Counted from the first letter of the stretch, positions 26,364 to 35,274 are shown. The stretch is 64,000 bases of DNA from Anabaena sp. WA102 (GCF_001277295.1 NZ_CP011456.1:1364001-1428000); one strand, 5' to 3'. Translations and numbers: made by a program. Notes: generated from the letters alone by a model not told the origin.

Positions 26364-29300
26364 CTACTGCTTTGCATTTAACACTTTTCTCACAAGAGTT
26401 AAAAATGCTAAAGAGTTAAATTCACCTTTTCCTTTAAAATGATTAAGTAAAGAAAGTTTACCAACGGATTTATCTCCGATTAAATTGTCGCAAGGATCTA
26501 GTTTAATGTGAATTTGTTTGTCGGCTTTTTGGTAGCGGGAGAAGTGAAATAAAGTTAAATATTGTAAGATATCGTCTTTTAACGAACCATCAAAAATAAG
26601 TCCTTTATGGATATCTTCATCATCAAGAATTCCTTTATAACTATTTAACAGCGTCGCATAGGAAATAACACCTCTATAATATCTTTCTTCCTCCTTACCT
26701 ACTTTCATTCCATTAAATAAGTTGAAAAATACAACAGATTTCTTGCTAGGATCTTCAAGTAATTTTGTTAGTTCTACTGTGTCTTGAATATACAAAGAAC
26801 TAGCTGCAATATTTTCTAATCTAACCGCATAGTATTTATCAAAAAACATGGGATAGATTTTAATATCATGATATTCAGATTTTAAACCTCTAATTACATC
26901 TCTTGACATAAAGAAAAGTCCATCGTCATCTTCTGTTTGTGTTAGATGCAATGTGCTGGTATAAGGTGCTTTAGCAATATAGACAATGTGCTTGTATCCC
27001 AATTGGTAAAGTTCAGTCACTTTATCAATAATCACGCTGGGATTTGTAAACATTTCTTGGTTATTACAGTTATCAGAAAAAGTTGTCGGTAACTGGAATT
27101 TAATTTTCCCATTTTTCATGTTTACACAGATGATTTCTCCCATTAAGTTGGAGATTTTTGCAGAACCATTCCAACCACGATCACTTTCACGACTGGAGAC
27201 AATAATAATGGCTAATTTGTCTAATTTGGGAGATTTTGAGGAACTATTGAAAGTGAATTTTTTGGGTAAAACAGAGTACAAAGAACTCATGGTATTAGGG
27301 ATTTTATATCCCAAATCTCGGATATCAATTCCCTGTTCATTCGCACGATGAGTTTCGTTGAATAAATGAGATAAAACAGCAGATAAAGAAACTATAAATT
27401 TTTCTATCGGTGCATCATCATCTTTGGCATTTAGATGTAATCTGAGAATGGGAATAAATAATCTTTTCTGCTTGTCTAATAAAACTTTAAGACAAATATA
27501 AGCAAGCAAACCGTAAGTAAATTTATAAACAAAAGCTTGATGAGGTTCTAGTTTTTTATCTTCTAAACGATAGGGAAATAATAAAAGTTGCCGATTCTTG
27601 AAATGTTGACTGTAAATCCTTAAACATCTTTGATCATTTAAAGGTGCAAAAACTACTGGTAATGCACGAATAGCAGTTAAATCATATTCCATGTTAAAGG
27701 TTTCTTGATCATCTGTAGCAAAAAAGTGAATGTCGTTGATAGTAACCTTAGCTGGTAGGGTACAAAGAGAATTTGTTTCTGTATTTGGTTTTCCCAAAGA
27801 TATGTATTTTAGAACTTCCTTGGGATTTCTTCTGACAACAGGTTTAAAAAATGTATTGTTATTAAAAATATTCTGGGTATCTTCTTCAAGAATGCCATTT
27901 TTTACAGAAATATGTACAGGATACTCTCTTGCGGGAAAGGAAGTTTTACGCTTGAGGAGACTTTGCAGAACACTCTTGAGACGATTAATTTTAAAATGAA
28001 CATTAAACTCAGTAAAATCTCCAAGAATTTTCTGAAATAAGTCCTGTTTTGCTATATCATCAGACCCTTTCAGTATTGATATTACTCCTTGTTCAAATTC
28101 TGTAATAGGATCATATTTTAATTCATCATTCAGGTTGTAGTCCTTTTTTTTTGGATCTTGACAAGACGCAAATAAAAAATAGTACAAAAATGCTATTCTT
28201 AATACCTTTTTTGCAAATGATTCTCGCTGTAAAGGATCTGTAAGTGCATCTTTATGTTCTTGACTATCTGGATTCAGGATATTGAGACGATAATCAAAAA
28301 CGCTTTTACCACCGTCAGTATGAACTTTACCATCAAACTTCAATTTTAGTCCAAATACAAATTGAATTGCTCCTTGATTTTCATCTTTTGTTTCTCCCAA
28401 AAAACCTTCTACTATGGGAATAATTGGCAGCATATTAAATGCTTCACCATTAGAAAAGGCATCTTTGTAATTAACTTCAGCACCCGCATAATTAACGAGG
28501 TAATCACCATCAGCTTTGTTACTATCATTGATGTATGTTTCTATAAGTCTGAGTCTTCTAATCAAATCTTCTAAATATATAGCACCTGGGATAGCACCTG
28601 TTGCATTTAAATTACTAGTCTTGGTCTTGATATTTTCTAGCAGGAACTCTAAATAATTTATCTGTGCTTGTTTTTTGAGTTTTCCTAATGTTTCCTTATT
28701 GAAAACATCCCGCAACCGGAAAAGGTCAGAATTTTTATCTTTTTCTAAGTCTTCAAGAATGTATTCTAAGTCTTGTTTTTCTTCAGCATTTGCACCCGCA
28801 AATTTCACCCGAATATAATTTTCTAACCCCTTTCGCAATTCTGCATCAAAATCACGGGTTTTCTGCACAGAAATAGTTAGCTTGTGAACTTTTAGCAATT
28901 CTCTGTTTTCATGATTCTTTTTATTAAAAGTTAACCGTTGCTTTTGCAAATTGTCATAAGGAAGAAAAGGATATGTAAAGTCTAATTTAGCTGTTGTCCC
29001 TTTGAATGTCTGTAAATCTGTAATTAGGTTACTAACAAATTCCTCTATTGATTTACTATTTCCTAATGATGATTCTAATATTTTTTCAACACAATCTTTA
29101 ATTGCGTGAATTTGAGTCCGAAATTTTACTTCAGAACCTGGACTAATATTTACGGTAGCAGAACGAACACTATTTGCAGATGCTCCCAAGGGATTTTCTA
29201 CTTGCAAATTAGCAACTTGAGTTGCTACCTGATCAATATTGATTCGTAAACGTTTATTATCATCAGAAAGTTTAAATATTTCTTGATTGGGTTTCTGTAA

Positions 29301-29381
29301 TACTAACAAGATTTTTGCTAATAAATCAGTATAATCAACATTGGCTAAGTCTGGATTTATGGTTATTTTGTTCATTTGCAC
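26364..29381 (-). CDS. Large protein of unknown family, 1005 residues, helicase partner
   Basis: I do not recognise this protein. It is soluble, Lys-rich and has a short coiled-coil-like region at residues 38-65. The centre is mixed alpha/beta. The C-terminal 290 residues are a run of hydrophobic strands: KLAIIIVSS (about 718), KHIVYIAKAP (about 795), IKIYPMFFDKYYAVRLE (about 842) and SVVFFNLFNG (about 870), ending in a helix. This order loosely resembles an RNase H/PIWI-like core as in pPIWI-RE proteins that partner with helicases, but no DEDX tetrad is visible, so that is only a hypothesis. It is the upstream gene of the pair with the 1203-residue helicase. Confidence 0.8.
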   Translation of the reverse strand: MQMNKITINPDLANVDYTDLLAKILLVLQKPNQEIFKLSDDNKRLRINIDQVATQVANLQVENPLGASANSVRSATVNISPGSEVKFRTQIHAIKDCVEKILESSLGNSKSIEEFVSNLITDLQTFKGTTAKLDFTYPFLPYDNLQKQRLTFNKKNHENRELLKVHKLTISVQKTRDFDAELRKGLENYIRVKFAGANAEEKQDLEYILEDLEKDKNSDLFRLRDVFNKETLGKLKKQAQINYLEFLLENIKTKTSNLNATGAIPGAIYLEDLIRRLRLIETYINDSNKADGDYLVNYAGAEVNYKDAFSNGEAFNMLPIIPIVEGFLGETKDENQGAIQFVFGLKLKFDGKVHTDGGKSVFDYRLNILNPDSQEHKDALTDPLQRESFAKKVLRIAFLYYFLFASCQDPKKKDYNLNDELKYDPITEFEQGVISILKGSDDIAKQDLFQKILGDFTEFNVHFKINRLKSVLQSLLKRKTSFPAREYPVHISVKNGILEEDTQNIFNNNTFFKPVVRRNPKEVLKYISLGKPNTETNSLCTLPAKVTINDIHFFATDDQETFNMEYDLTAIRALPVVFAPLNDQRCLRIYSQHFKNRQLLLFPYRLEDKKLEPHQAFVYKFTYGLLAYICLKVLLDKQKRLFIPILRLHLNAKDDDAPIEKFIVSLSAVLSHLFNETHRANEQGIDIRDLGYKIPNTMSSLYSVLPKKFTFNSSSKSPKLDKLAIIIVSSRESDRGWNGSAKISNLMGEIICVNMKNGKIKFQLPTTFSDNCNNQEMFTNPSVIIDKVTELYQLGYKHIVYIAKAPYTSTLHLTQTEDDDGLFFMSRDVIRGLKSEYHDIKIYPMFFDKYYAVRLENIAASSLYIQDTVELTKLLEDPSKKSVVFFNLFNGMKVGKEEERYYRGVISYATLLNSYKGILDDEDIHKGLIFDGSLKDDILQYLTLFHFSRYQKADKQIHIKLDPCDNLIGDKSVGKLSLLNHFKGKGEFNSLAFLTLVRKVLNAKQ

Positions 29382-29470
29382 CCTTCATTGTTGTTTTTAA
29401 AATTAATTACTATAAATAATAATGCCTTGCGATTTGACAAGTCAAGATATATAAATAAAAAATAAATTAT

Positions 29471-29503
29471 AGATCCCCGACTTTTCCAAAAAGTCAGGGA
29501 TCT
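29471..29503. repeat. agatccccgactttt hairpin, diverged copy
   Basis: A 15-bp stem with one mismatch (cgactttt / aaaagtcag), the fourth copy of the dispersed palindrome. It lies 14 bases after the purQ stop and upstream of the accessory pair. Confidence 0.75.
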
Positions 29504-29516
29504 GTTTATCAGTCAG

Positions 29517-30188
29517 TTACACCAAAGCCGCTACCTTCCCCAACAAACCCTCAAACAAGCGCAAACCATCGCTATTACCTAACGCGGAATCTGCTGCTCG
29601 TTCTGGATGTGGCATCATGCCCAAAACATTGCCTTGAAGATTACAAATCCCCGCAATGTTGTTGAGTGAACCGTTAGGATTTTCTTGATAACGAAATAAA
29701 ACTTGTCCGTTGGCTTCGATTTCTGCTAAAGTAGTTTCGTCACTGTAGAATCGCCCCTCTCCGTGTGCGATGGGTAAAGTGATGATTTCCCCTTCAAAAT
29801 AACCTTGAGTCCAATGTAAATTATTACGCTCAACTTTCAAGGGAGAGCGATCGCAGATAAAATGCAAATCCTGATTTCTCGCCAATGCCCCAGGTAATAA
29901 ACCAGCCTCAGTTAATACCTGAAAACCGTTACAAATACCGATGACAAATTTACCTTGTTGTGCATGGTTGATAACTTGCTGCATCACAGGAGAAAAGCGA
30001 GCGATCGCCCCACATCGTAAATAATCCCCATAACTAAAGCCACCGGGGACAATTACCACATCTATATCACTAATATCCGTCTCTTGATGCCAAATCATCC
30101 GCGTTGGTTGTCCTAGCAAATCTCTAGTCACATAGGCAACATCACGATCGCAATTAGAACCTGGAAAAACTAAAATACCGAATTTCAT
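29517..30188 (-). CDS. purQ: Phosphoribosylformylglycinamidine synthase glutaminase subunit PurQ
   Basis: PurQ hydrolyses glutamine and passes ammonia to PurL for FGAM synthesis in purine biosynthesis. The 223-residue class-I glutaminase has the N-terminal KFGILVFPGSNCDRDV, the nucleophile elbow GICNGFQVL (Cys near residue 86), and the catalytic His/Glu in MMPHPERA near the C-terminus. All expected residues are present. purS lies upstream on the same strand, but a 323-base repeat-filled gap separates them. purL is not in the window. Confidence 0.96.
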   Translation of the reverse strand: MKFGILVFPGSNCDRDVAYVTRDLLGQPTRMIWHQETDISDIDVVIVPGGFSYGDYLRCGAIARFSPVMQQVINHAQQGKFVIGICNGFQVLTEAGLLPGALARNQDLHFICDRSPLKVERNNLHWTQGYFEGEIITLPIAHGEGRFYSDETTLAEIEANGQVLFRYQENPNGSLNNIAGICNLQGNVLGMMPHPERAADSALGNSDGLRLFEGLLGKVAALV

Positions 30189-30205
30189 TGTTTGTCAGAG
30201 GAATA

Positions 30206-30362
30206 GGAACAGGGAACAGGGAACAGGGAACAGGGAACAGGCAAGAGGCAAGAGGCAAGAGGCAAGAGGCAAGAGGCAAGAGGCAAGAGGCAAGAGGCAA
30301 GAGGCAAGAGGCAAGAGGCAAGAGGCAAGAGGCAAGAGGCAAGAGGCAAGAGGCAAGAGGCA
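30206..30362. repeat. STRR arrays gggaaca then ggcaaga, between purS and purQ
   Basis: About five gggaaca units (30206-30240) run into about seventeen uninterrupted ggcaaga units (30240-30362). Both strands are open in several frames only because the unit is 7 bases without stops; these are not genes. Confidence 0.95.
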
Positions 30363-30377
30363 AATTATTTATTTTCT

Positions 30378-30468
30378 CAATACTATTGCCAATTTTCCAA
30401 AATATGTCTGAAACCCAATAAAATCGTGAGGATATCAATAGGGTTTCACGGATTTGGCAATAGTATTG
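30378..30468. mobile_element. 91-bp palindromic element with perfect 15-bp ends
   Basis: caatactattgccaa (30378-30392) and ttggcaatagtattg (30454-30468) are exact inverted repeats. A second, inner inversion tgaaaccc / gggtttca lies around the centre. It sits in the purS-purQ gap beside the heptamer array. Confidence 0.75.
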
Positions 30469-30511
30469 TTTCTATTACCAATTACCAATCACCAATTACC
30501 CATTAGCAGTT

Positions 30512-30790
30512 TCAAAATACGCCAGTTTGTGATTCTACCTCAATCAAGTCAAAGCGATAATTTTCGATGACCGGATTAGATAACATTTGGTCACAGATTT
30601 GATTTAAGTCTCGACGCGCTTTCATTTCATCAGGTGCGGTAATGGTTAACTCAATGTACTTACCAATTCTCACCTGTTCCACATTGTCGTATCCCATTTG
30701 TTTGAGGCCAGATTGTACAGCCACACCAGCAGGATCTAAAACTGAAGTTCTCAGAGTCACGAAAATTTTAGCTAAATATTTTATTTGCAC
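30512..30790 (-). CDS. purS: Phosphoribosylformylglycinamidine synthase subunit PurS
   Basis: PurS is the small structural subunit that holds PurL and PurQ together in the FGAM synthase complex. The 92-residue protein has the family pattern AKIFVTLRTSVLDPAGVAVQ at the N-terminus, YDNVEQVRIGKYIEL in the middle, and NPVIENYRFDLIE at the end. It is upstream of purQ on the same strand; the two are usually almost adjacent, but here repeats have pushed them apart. Confidence 0.95.
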   Translation of the reverse strand: MQIKYLAKIFVTLRTSVLDPAGVAVQSGLKQMGYDNVEQVRIGKYIELTITAPDEMKARRDLNQICDQMLSNPVIENYRFDLIEVESQTGVF

Positions 30791-30917
30791 AGGCTTTTTG
30801 CTGAATGCTGCGATCGCTATCCTATAACTTTTCCGGTCTAACTGAGTGAAAATATAATCAGGAAGTAGAAGTAATTCATGAATTACTTCTACATAAATAC
30901 AAATTTAACAACGATTT

Positions 30918-31319
30918 ATGAGAGCCATACATACCCGTAGTCAAGAACGGATTTTAAACCTGTTACAAAATCTTAAACAAGGCATTTCTGCTCAAGAAAT
31001 TTACGTAGAACTACGTAATCTCAACCAAAGCATGGGTTTAGCAACAGTTTATCGTTCCTTGGATGCTCTGAAATTAGAAGGCTTAGTGCAAGTGCGAACT
31101 TTAGTAAATGGTGAAGCCCTTTATAGTTTAATACAACAGGACAAGCATCATCTAACTTGCCTCCAATGTGGCATTTCCATTCCTATTCATCAATGTCCTG
31201 TCCATGAACTCGAAAATCAATTACAAACCAGTCATCAATTTAAAGTGTTTTATCACACTCTAGAATTTTTTGGACTATGTACAAAATGTCAAGCTAGTAG
31301 TTCGTCAAATTTATTTTGA
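30918..31319 (+). CDS. zur: Fur-family regulator, Zur (FurB) type
   Basis: This 133-residue Fur-family repressor has a winged helix with GLATVYRSLDALKLEGLV (about residues 40-57) and two structural-zinc pairs, TCLQCG (about 80) and LCTKCQ (about 118). The HHLTC and HQCPVHELE region supplies the sensory His and Cys residues. The sequence is closest in my memory to FurB/Zur of Anabaena, which represses zinc-uptake genes. The last eight codons and the TGA stop come from the left end of a MITE (31294 on), so the native C-terminus has been replaced by ASSSSNLF. The core and both Cys pairs are intact, so function is probably kept. Confidence 0.88.
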   Translation: MRAIHTRSQERILNLLQNLKQGISAQEIYVELRNLNQSMGLATVYRSLDALKLEGLVQVRTLVNGEALYSLIQQDKHHLTCLQCGISIPIHQCPVHELENQLQTSHQFKVFYHTLEFFGLCTKCQASSSSNLF

Positions 31320-31427
31320 CGGGTAATGATCGGAAAAAACTTCTGTTCTTCCCTCCCCTACCCCCCCCTGCCTCTCTTCTCCCCCTGCTTGCCTTCACCC
31401 GTCATTTTCGGGTTGACAGACTACTAG
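31294..31427. mobile_element. MITE family A, copy 2, overlapping the zur 3' end
   Basis: The ends ctagtagttcgtcaa (31294) and ttgacagactactag (31427) are inverted with CTAG at both outsides, as in the copy at 1662. The left 60 bases are nearly identical to that copy; the core here is a shorter C-rich stretch with no regular repeat. It supplies codons and the stop of zur. Confidence 0.8.
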
Positions 31428-31439
31428 TTAGGAGTCAGA

Positions 31440-31555
31440 AAGAAGGAGTATGGCTAAGGCCACGCTGTGCTATCAGGAGGTAGGGGCGCAGGGACTGCGC
31501 CCATTCAGGAGTATGGCTAAGGCCACGCTGCGCTATCAGGAGTCAGAAAGAAGGA
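31440..31555. repeat. Direct repeat aggagtatggctaaggccac, two copies
   Basis: aggagtatggctaaggccac followed by gctgtgctatcagga occurs at about 31445 and again at about 31506, separated by a taggggcgcagggactgcgccc hairpin that is also seen near 54475 and, in variant form, 55198. It is noncoding debris between zur and the paraslipin gene. Confidence 0.7.
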
Positions 31556-31579
31556 ATAAAAGAAAGAAGAAGAAATTAT

Positions 31580-32557
31580 TTAATTAGTGGGAAAGAGAGG
31601 TTTGGGATTAGGAGCATTATCTGAAACAATAGAACGAATACCTTCCAAAGTAGCTGGAATAGTGCGAGGGTCCATAAACATCACCTTGCTGCTATCGCTT
31701 TTACCAATAGTAGTCCCCATATCCAAATAATTTAAGGCTAACAGCACATCTAGTGCTTTTTGAGCATCAGGGTTAGCCTTAATCCTCTCAGCGATAATTT
31801 CTGCCGATTCAGCGATCGCTTGCGCCTTTAAAACCTGTTGTTGGCGTTCTGCTTGCGCCCTGAGAATGATTGATTTCTGTTCAGCTTCTGCTTGCATAAT
31901 TACGGATTTTTGCCTAGCTTCCGCGTCCAAAATTTGGGCATCTGCCTTACCTCTAGCGCTATTCACAGCCGATTCCCTATCACCTTCCGAAGTTAAAATA
32001 GATGCGCGTTTGCGTCGTTCCGCTGACATTTGCAATTCCATTGCTTCCCGTACCGCTTGAGAAGGAATAATATCCCTCAACTCCACCCGCGTCACCTTTA
32101 CACCCCAAGGATCAGTAGAAATATCTAAATCCTGTAATAACAATTCATTAATTTGAGTCCGAGCGGTAAAAGTTTGATCTAACTCCAATTGTCCCATTTC
32201 CGAACGAATTTGAGTCAACACCAAATTTACCATAGCCGATTGCAGATCCTCCACCTTATAGCGGGCTTTTTCCATATCCACAATTCGCCAGTAGACCACA
32301 GCATCCACCTCAATCCCCACATTATCGCGGGTGATACACTTTTGAGGGGGAATATCCAAAACCTTTTCTCGAATAGTTTCTTCGTAGATAACTTTATCAA
32401 CAAACGGCATCACAAAATTTAGTCCGGGCTGCATTTTCTTGTTATAACTACCCAATCTTTCCACCAAAGCCTCATTTCCCTGATTGACAACACGCACAGA
32501 TCCAGCAACAGCAGAACCACCAAGTGCCAAAATGATCAGTAAAAAAAGCTGTTCCAT
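31580..32557 (-). CDS. SPFH/band-7 protein, paraslipin (stomatin-like)
   Basis: This 325-residue protein has an N-terminal membrane anchor (EQLFLLIILALGGSAVAG), the SPFH domain with NQGNEALVERLGSY and PGLNFVMPFVDKV, and a long Ala/Glu/Gln-rich coiled coil (about residues 185-250) containing SAERRKRASILTSEGDRESA. It ends with a C-terminal alpha region. Slipins form membrane-bound oligomers linked to protein quality control. It follows an nfeD gene 66 bases upstream on the same strand, the usual slipin-NfeD operon. Confidence 0.93.
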   Translation of the reverse strand: MEQLFLLIILALGGSAVAGSVRVVNQGNEALVERLGSYNKKMQPGLNFVMPFVDKVIYEETIREKVLDIPPQKCITRDNVGIEVDAVVYWRIVDMEKARYKVEDLQSAMVNLVLTQIRSEMGQLELDQTFTARTQINELLLQDLDISTDPWGVKVTRVELRDIIPSQAVREAMELQMSAERRKRASILTSEGDRESAVNSARGKADAQILDAEARQKSVIMQAEAEQKSIILRAQAERQQQVLKAQAIAESAEIIAERIKANPDAQKALDVLLALNYLDMGTTIGKSDSSKVMFMDPRTIPATLEGIRSIVSDNAPNPKPLFPTN

Positions 32558-32623
32558 AATAATTTTCTCCTAATTTGCAGGTATTAACCATTAAAGCCGG
32601 AACGAATAACTGACAATTGACAA

Positions 32624-33055
32624 CTAACTCAAAAAATAATCTGGCATGACAATTAAAGTCGTCCCTTCCCTTCTCACCACATAAACAGTTTGTTGAGGTG
32701 GTAAGCTAATTTTGTGATCATCACATTTGGCTCGCCAAGAATTACCCTCGTATAATACCCTACCCACCTGCCCTGGTAAAATTTCCGTTAAAGTTTCCCC
32801 AATGACTGCATCTTGAATGGGCGATTTTCGTCGTCGTGGTTGCAAAAACCGCCGGGAAAGGATAATCAGAGTAGTAGACAAAAACAACCAAACTGCAACT
32901 TGTATCCACAAGTTTCCTATACCAGAGTAAGACAATAATCCTACAATTAAAGCACTAATGCCCATCATAAAAGCAACAAAAGCCGATGGTAAAAACAGTT
33001 CTGTCAAACACAGAACCGAACCCGCCAACAGCCAAATTAAGCTAGAACTTGGCAT
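32624..33055 (-). CDS. nfeD: NfeD family membrane protein, short form
   Basis: This 143-residue protein has an N-terminal membrane region of three or four helices (residues 5-65) followed by an OB-fold domain (about 75-143) with GQVGRVLYEGNSWRAK and TVYVVRREGTTLIV, the hallmark of NfeD. The protease half found in long NfeD proteins is absent. NfeD proteins partner slipins in membrane microdomains, which matches the downstream paraslipin gene. Confidence 0.92.
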   Translation of the reverse strand: MPSSSLIWLLAGSVLCLTELFLPSAFVAFMMGISALIVGLLSYSGIGNLWIQVAVWLFLSTTLIILSRRFLQPRRRKSPIQDAVIGETLTEILPGQVGRVLYEGNSWRAKCDDHKISLPPQQTVYVVRREGTTLIVMPDYFLS

Positions 33056-33085
33056 AACGCTTTTCCCTTTACAATGAATTTACTG

Positions 33086-33217
33086 ATACCAATATTATGT
33101 GAGGCTGAACAGAATCATGAAATCTATTCATCTATTCTTATCTGCGTTTATTTGCGTTTATCTGCGGTCAAATATTCTTAAAGTCTTATTCCATGCAGTT
33201 TTATCTTAACTTGGCAT
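33086..33217. mobile_element. MITE family D, copy 2
   Basis: Ends ataccaatattatgtg and aacttggcat are inverted; the core tatctgcgtttatttgcgtt and tatctgcggtca is the reverse complement of the core at 19370-19506. Both copies follow the bases tactg on the left. Confidence 0.7.
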
Positions 33218-33271
33218 TAGATACACCAATACAGTGAATCTTGACAAAAAAAACTAATCCTGATTTTAATT

Positions 33272-35191
33272 ATGTTTTCTACCAAACGGGTGATTAATTG
33301 CCCAAATCCAGAATGTGATCAACCTTTGAACTGCGTCGGAGATACTATTTGCGATCGCTGTCACACCCCCCTAATTTACCGCTATCTCTGGGCAACTGGC
33401 AACCAAGCCGCAGAAATTCCCCCAGAAACAAAGGTAGCAAACAGATATGAAGTCATCAAACCCCAAATTTGGTTAGATACCCAACCTGCACTATTACCAG
33501 ATATCCCCGCAGAACTACCAAATATCGTTATTCCCTACCTACGCTTATACTCAGAACATTTGCATATACCCCAAGCCTATGGTTTTAGCTCCTTAGCCGA
33601 AATAGAAGATGATATTCTTTTACTAGAAAATGCCCCCATAGATGAAACAGGCTGCATTTACCCAACAATTACCGACTCCTGGGAACAAGCATCTCCCGTG
33701 AGACAGATTTATTGGTTATGGCAAATTCTTCAATTGTGGACACCTTTATCAGAATTGGGAGTTGCCCAAAGTTTATTATTAGCAGATAATTTATGTGTGC
33801 AAGGTTGGTGTATTCGCTTACTAGAACTGCATCAAAACATAGAAGAATTAACTTTACAAGATTTAGGTAATTCTTGGCGCAATTGGGTGACAGTTGCAAA
33901 AACCACCAGTTCCCCAAAATTAGAATACATAGTCGAGTTAATGTGTCAACCTGAAAATGATTTAGAAATTATTAATACTCAACTCAATGAACTATTATTA
34001 ACAACAGCCACAGAATTACCTTTATATTTAACTATAGCCGGGGGGACAGATCCAGGTCCCGTCATTAAACATAATGAAGATGCTTGTTATCCTAGTCATC
34101 CAAGGGACATAGATGATCAATTACAACCAAGACTAGCAATTATTTGTGATGGTATTGGTGGTCATGAAGGTGGTGAAGTTGCGAGTCAATTAGCTTTGCA
34201 GTCTCTCAAGTTGCAAATGCGGGCTTTATTGGCACAAATAGACGAACAAACAGAATTATTAACTCCTAAGCTTTTATGTCAACAAATAGAGTCTTGTTTA
34301 CGAGTCGTTAATAATGTAGTATGGTCGCGCAATGACGAGCAAAAACGTCAGGGAAAGGAACGCATGGCTACAACCTTAGTTATGTCATTGCAAATCCCTC
34401 AAAGAAGAGAACAGTTAGAAAATTCCCATGAACTTTATTTAGCCCATGTTGGTGATAGTCGTGCTTATTGGATTACTCAAAATTATTGTCAACTCCTGAC
34501 TGTGGACGATGATATGGTAAAACGAGAAGTTGGTTTAGGGAAAAGTTTATATCGTCAAGCATTGCAAATCCCAGAAGCTAAAGCCCTGACCCAAGCACTA
34601 GGCACAAAAGAAGCGGAATTTCTCAACTTTTCGGTTCAAAGATTTATTATAGAAGAAGATGGGATTTTATTGCTGTGTTCCGATGGTTTAAGCGATCGCA
34701 ATTTAGTCGAACAATCTTGGCAAGACTACGCAATTCCCGTACTTACAGGCGATTTAGACATAGCAGACGCTACCCAGGAATTAATTAAACTGGCTAACGA
34801 AAAGAATGGCCAAGATAATATATCTGTAGTCCTGACTCTTTGCCGTGTTGCCAAACCATCCTCAATGGCAATTATACCCGCACCACCAGCAGAAATTATT
34901 CCGCCCCAACCCTTAGCCGTCCCTGACGCAGAAGCATTAATTATATCAGCACCCATAGAAACAGGTTTAACAGCAAGTTCCCAAGCCTTGCTTGATTTAA
35001 GTTTGACAGAAGCACCGCTAAAACCATCTAGAAGTAAAGGTTTGGTACTATTAGCAGGATTATTAGTTTTATTATTGGGAAGTACCACAATCAGTTTATT
35101 TGCTTGGTGGCAATTATCACCCCAATCATTCTCACAAGTCTGTCGGCAACTTCCGCAAAAGGTACGAGAATTATGTCCGGGAAGGGAGTAG
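33272..35191 (+). CDS. PP2C-type Ser/Thr phosphatase with zinc ribbon and membrane anchor
   Basis: This 639-residue protein has three parts. An N-terminal zinc ribbon (CPNPECDQPLNCVGDTICDRC) precedes a linker region of about 200 residues. A PP2C domain (about residues 250-530) has metal-binding NEDAC, CDGIGGHEGGEVAS, HVGDSRAYWI, CSDGLSD and GQDNISVVL. A single C-terminal membrane helix (LVLLAGLLVLLLGSTTISLFA, about 592-612) follows a Pro/Ala-rich stretch. The protein would dephosphorylate Ser/Thr-phosphoproteins at the membrane. Its substrate is unknown and no kinase is adjacent. Confidence 0.92.
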   Translation: MFSTKRVINCPNPECDQPLNCVGDTICDRCHTPLIYRYLWATGNQAAEIPPETKVANRYEVIKPQIWLDTQPALLPDIPAELPNIVIPYLRLYSEHLHIPQAYGFSSLAEIEDDILLLENAPIDETGCIYPTITDSWEQASPVRQIYWLWQILQLWTPLSELGVAQSLLLADNLCVQGWCIRLLELHQNIEELTLQDLGNSWRNWVTVAKTTSSPKLEYIVELMCQPENDLEIINTQLNELLLTTATELPLYLTIAGGTDPGPVIKHNEDACYPSHPRDIDDQLQPRLAIICDGIGGHEGGEVASQLALQSLKLQMRALLAQIDEQTELLTPKLLCQQIESCLRVVNNVVWSRNDEQKRQGKERMATTLVMSLQIPQRREQLENSHELYLAHVGDSRAYWITQNYCQLLTVDDDMVKREVGLGKSLYRQALQIPEAKALTQALGTKEAEFLNFSVQRFIIEEDGILLLCSDGLSDRNLVEQSWQDYAIPVLTGDLDIADATQELIKLANEKNGQDNISVVLTLCRVAKPSSMAIIPAPPAEIIPPQPLAVPDAEALIISAPIETGLTASSQALLDLSLTEAPLKPSRSKGLVLLAGLLVLLLGSTTISLFAWWQLSPQSFSQVCRQLPQKVRELCPGRE

Positions 35192-35274
35192 GTGGGGGAG
35201 GTGGGGGAGGTGGGGGTGGTGGGGGAGGTGGGGGAGGTAGGGGAGGTGGGGGTGGTGGGGGAGGTAGGGAAAAG
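35192..35274 (+). repeat. G-rich tandem repeat (ggtggggga unit)
   Basis: About eighty bases of ggtggggga/ggtgggggt units immediately follow the phosphatase stop. Runs of five G at short spacing could form G-quadruplexes. The unit is the complement of the C-rich core of the MITE at 1662. Open frames in both strands here are artefacts. Confidence 0.9.

Noticed and set aside
30154..30438. Open frames on both strands (about 94 and 77 residues) across the ggcaaga array
   Set aside because: The translations are pure repeats of the heptamer (LPLASCL / ARGKRQE); the frames exist only because the unit has no stop codon.
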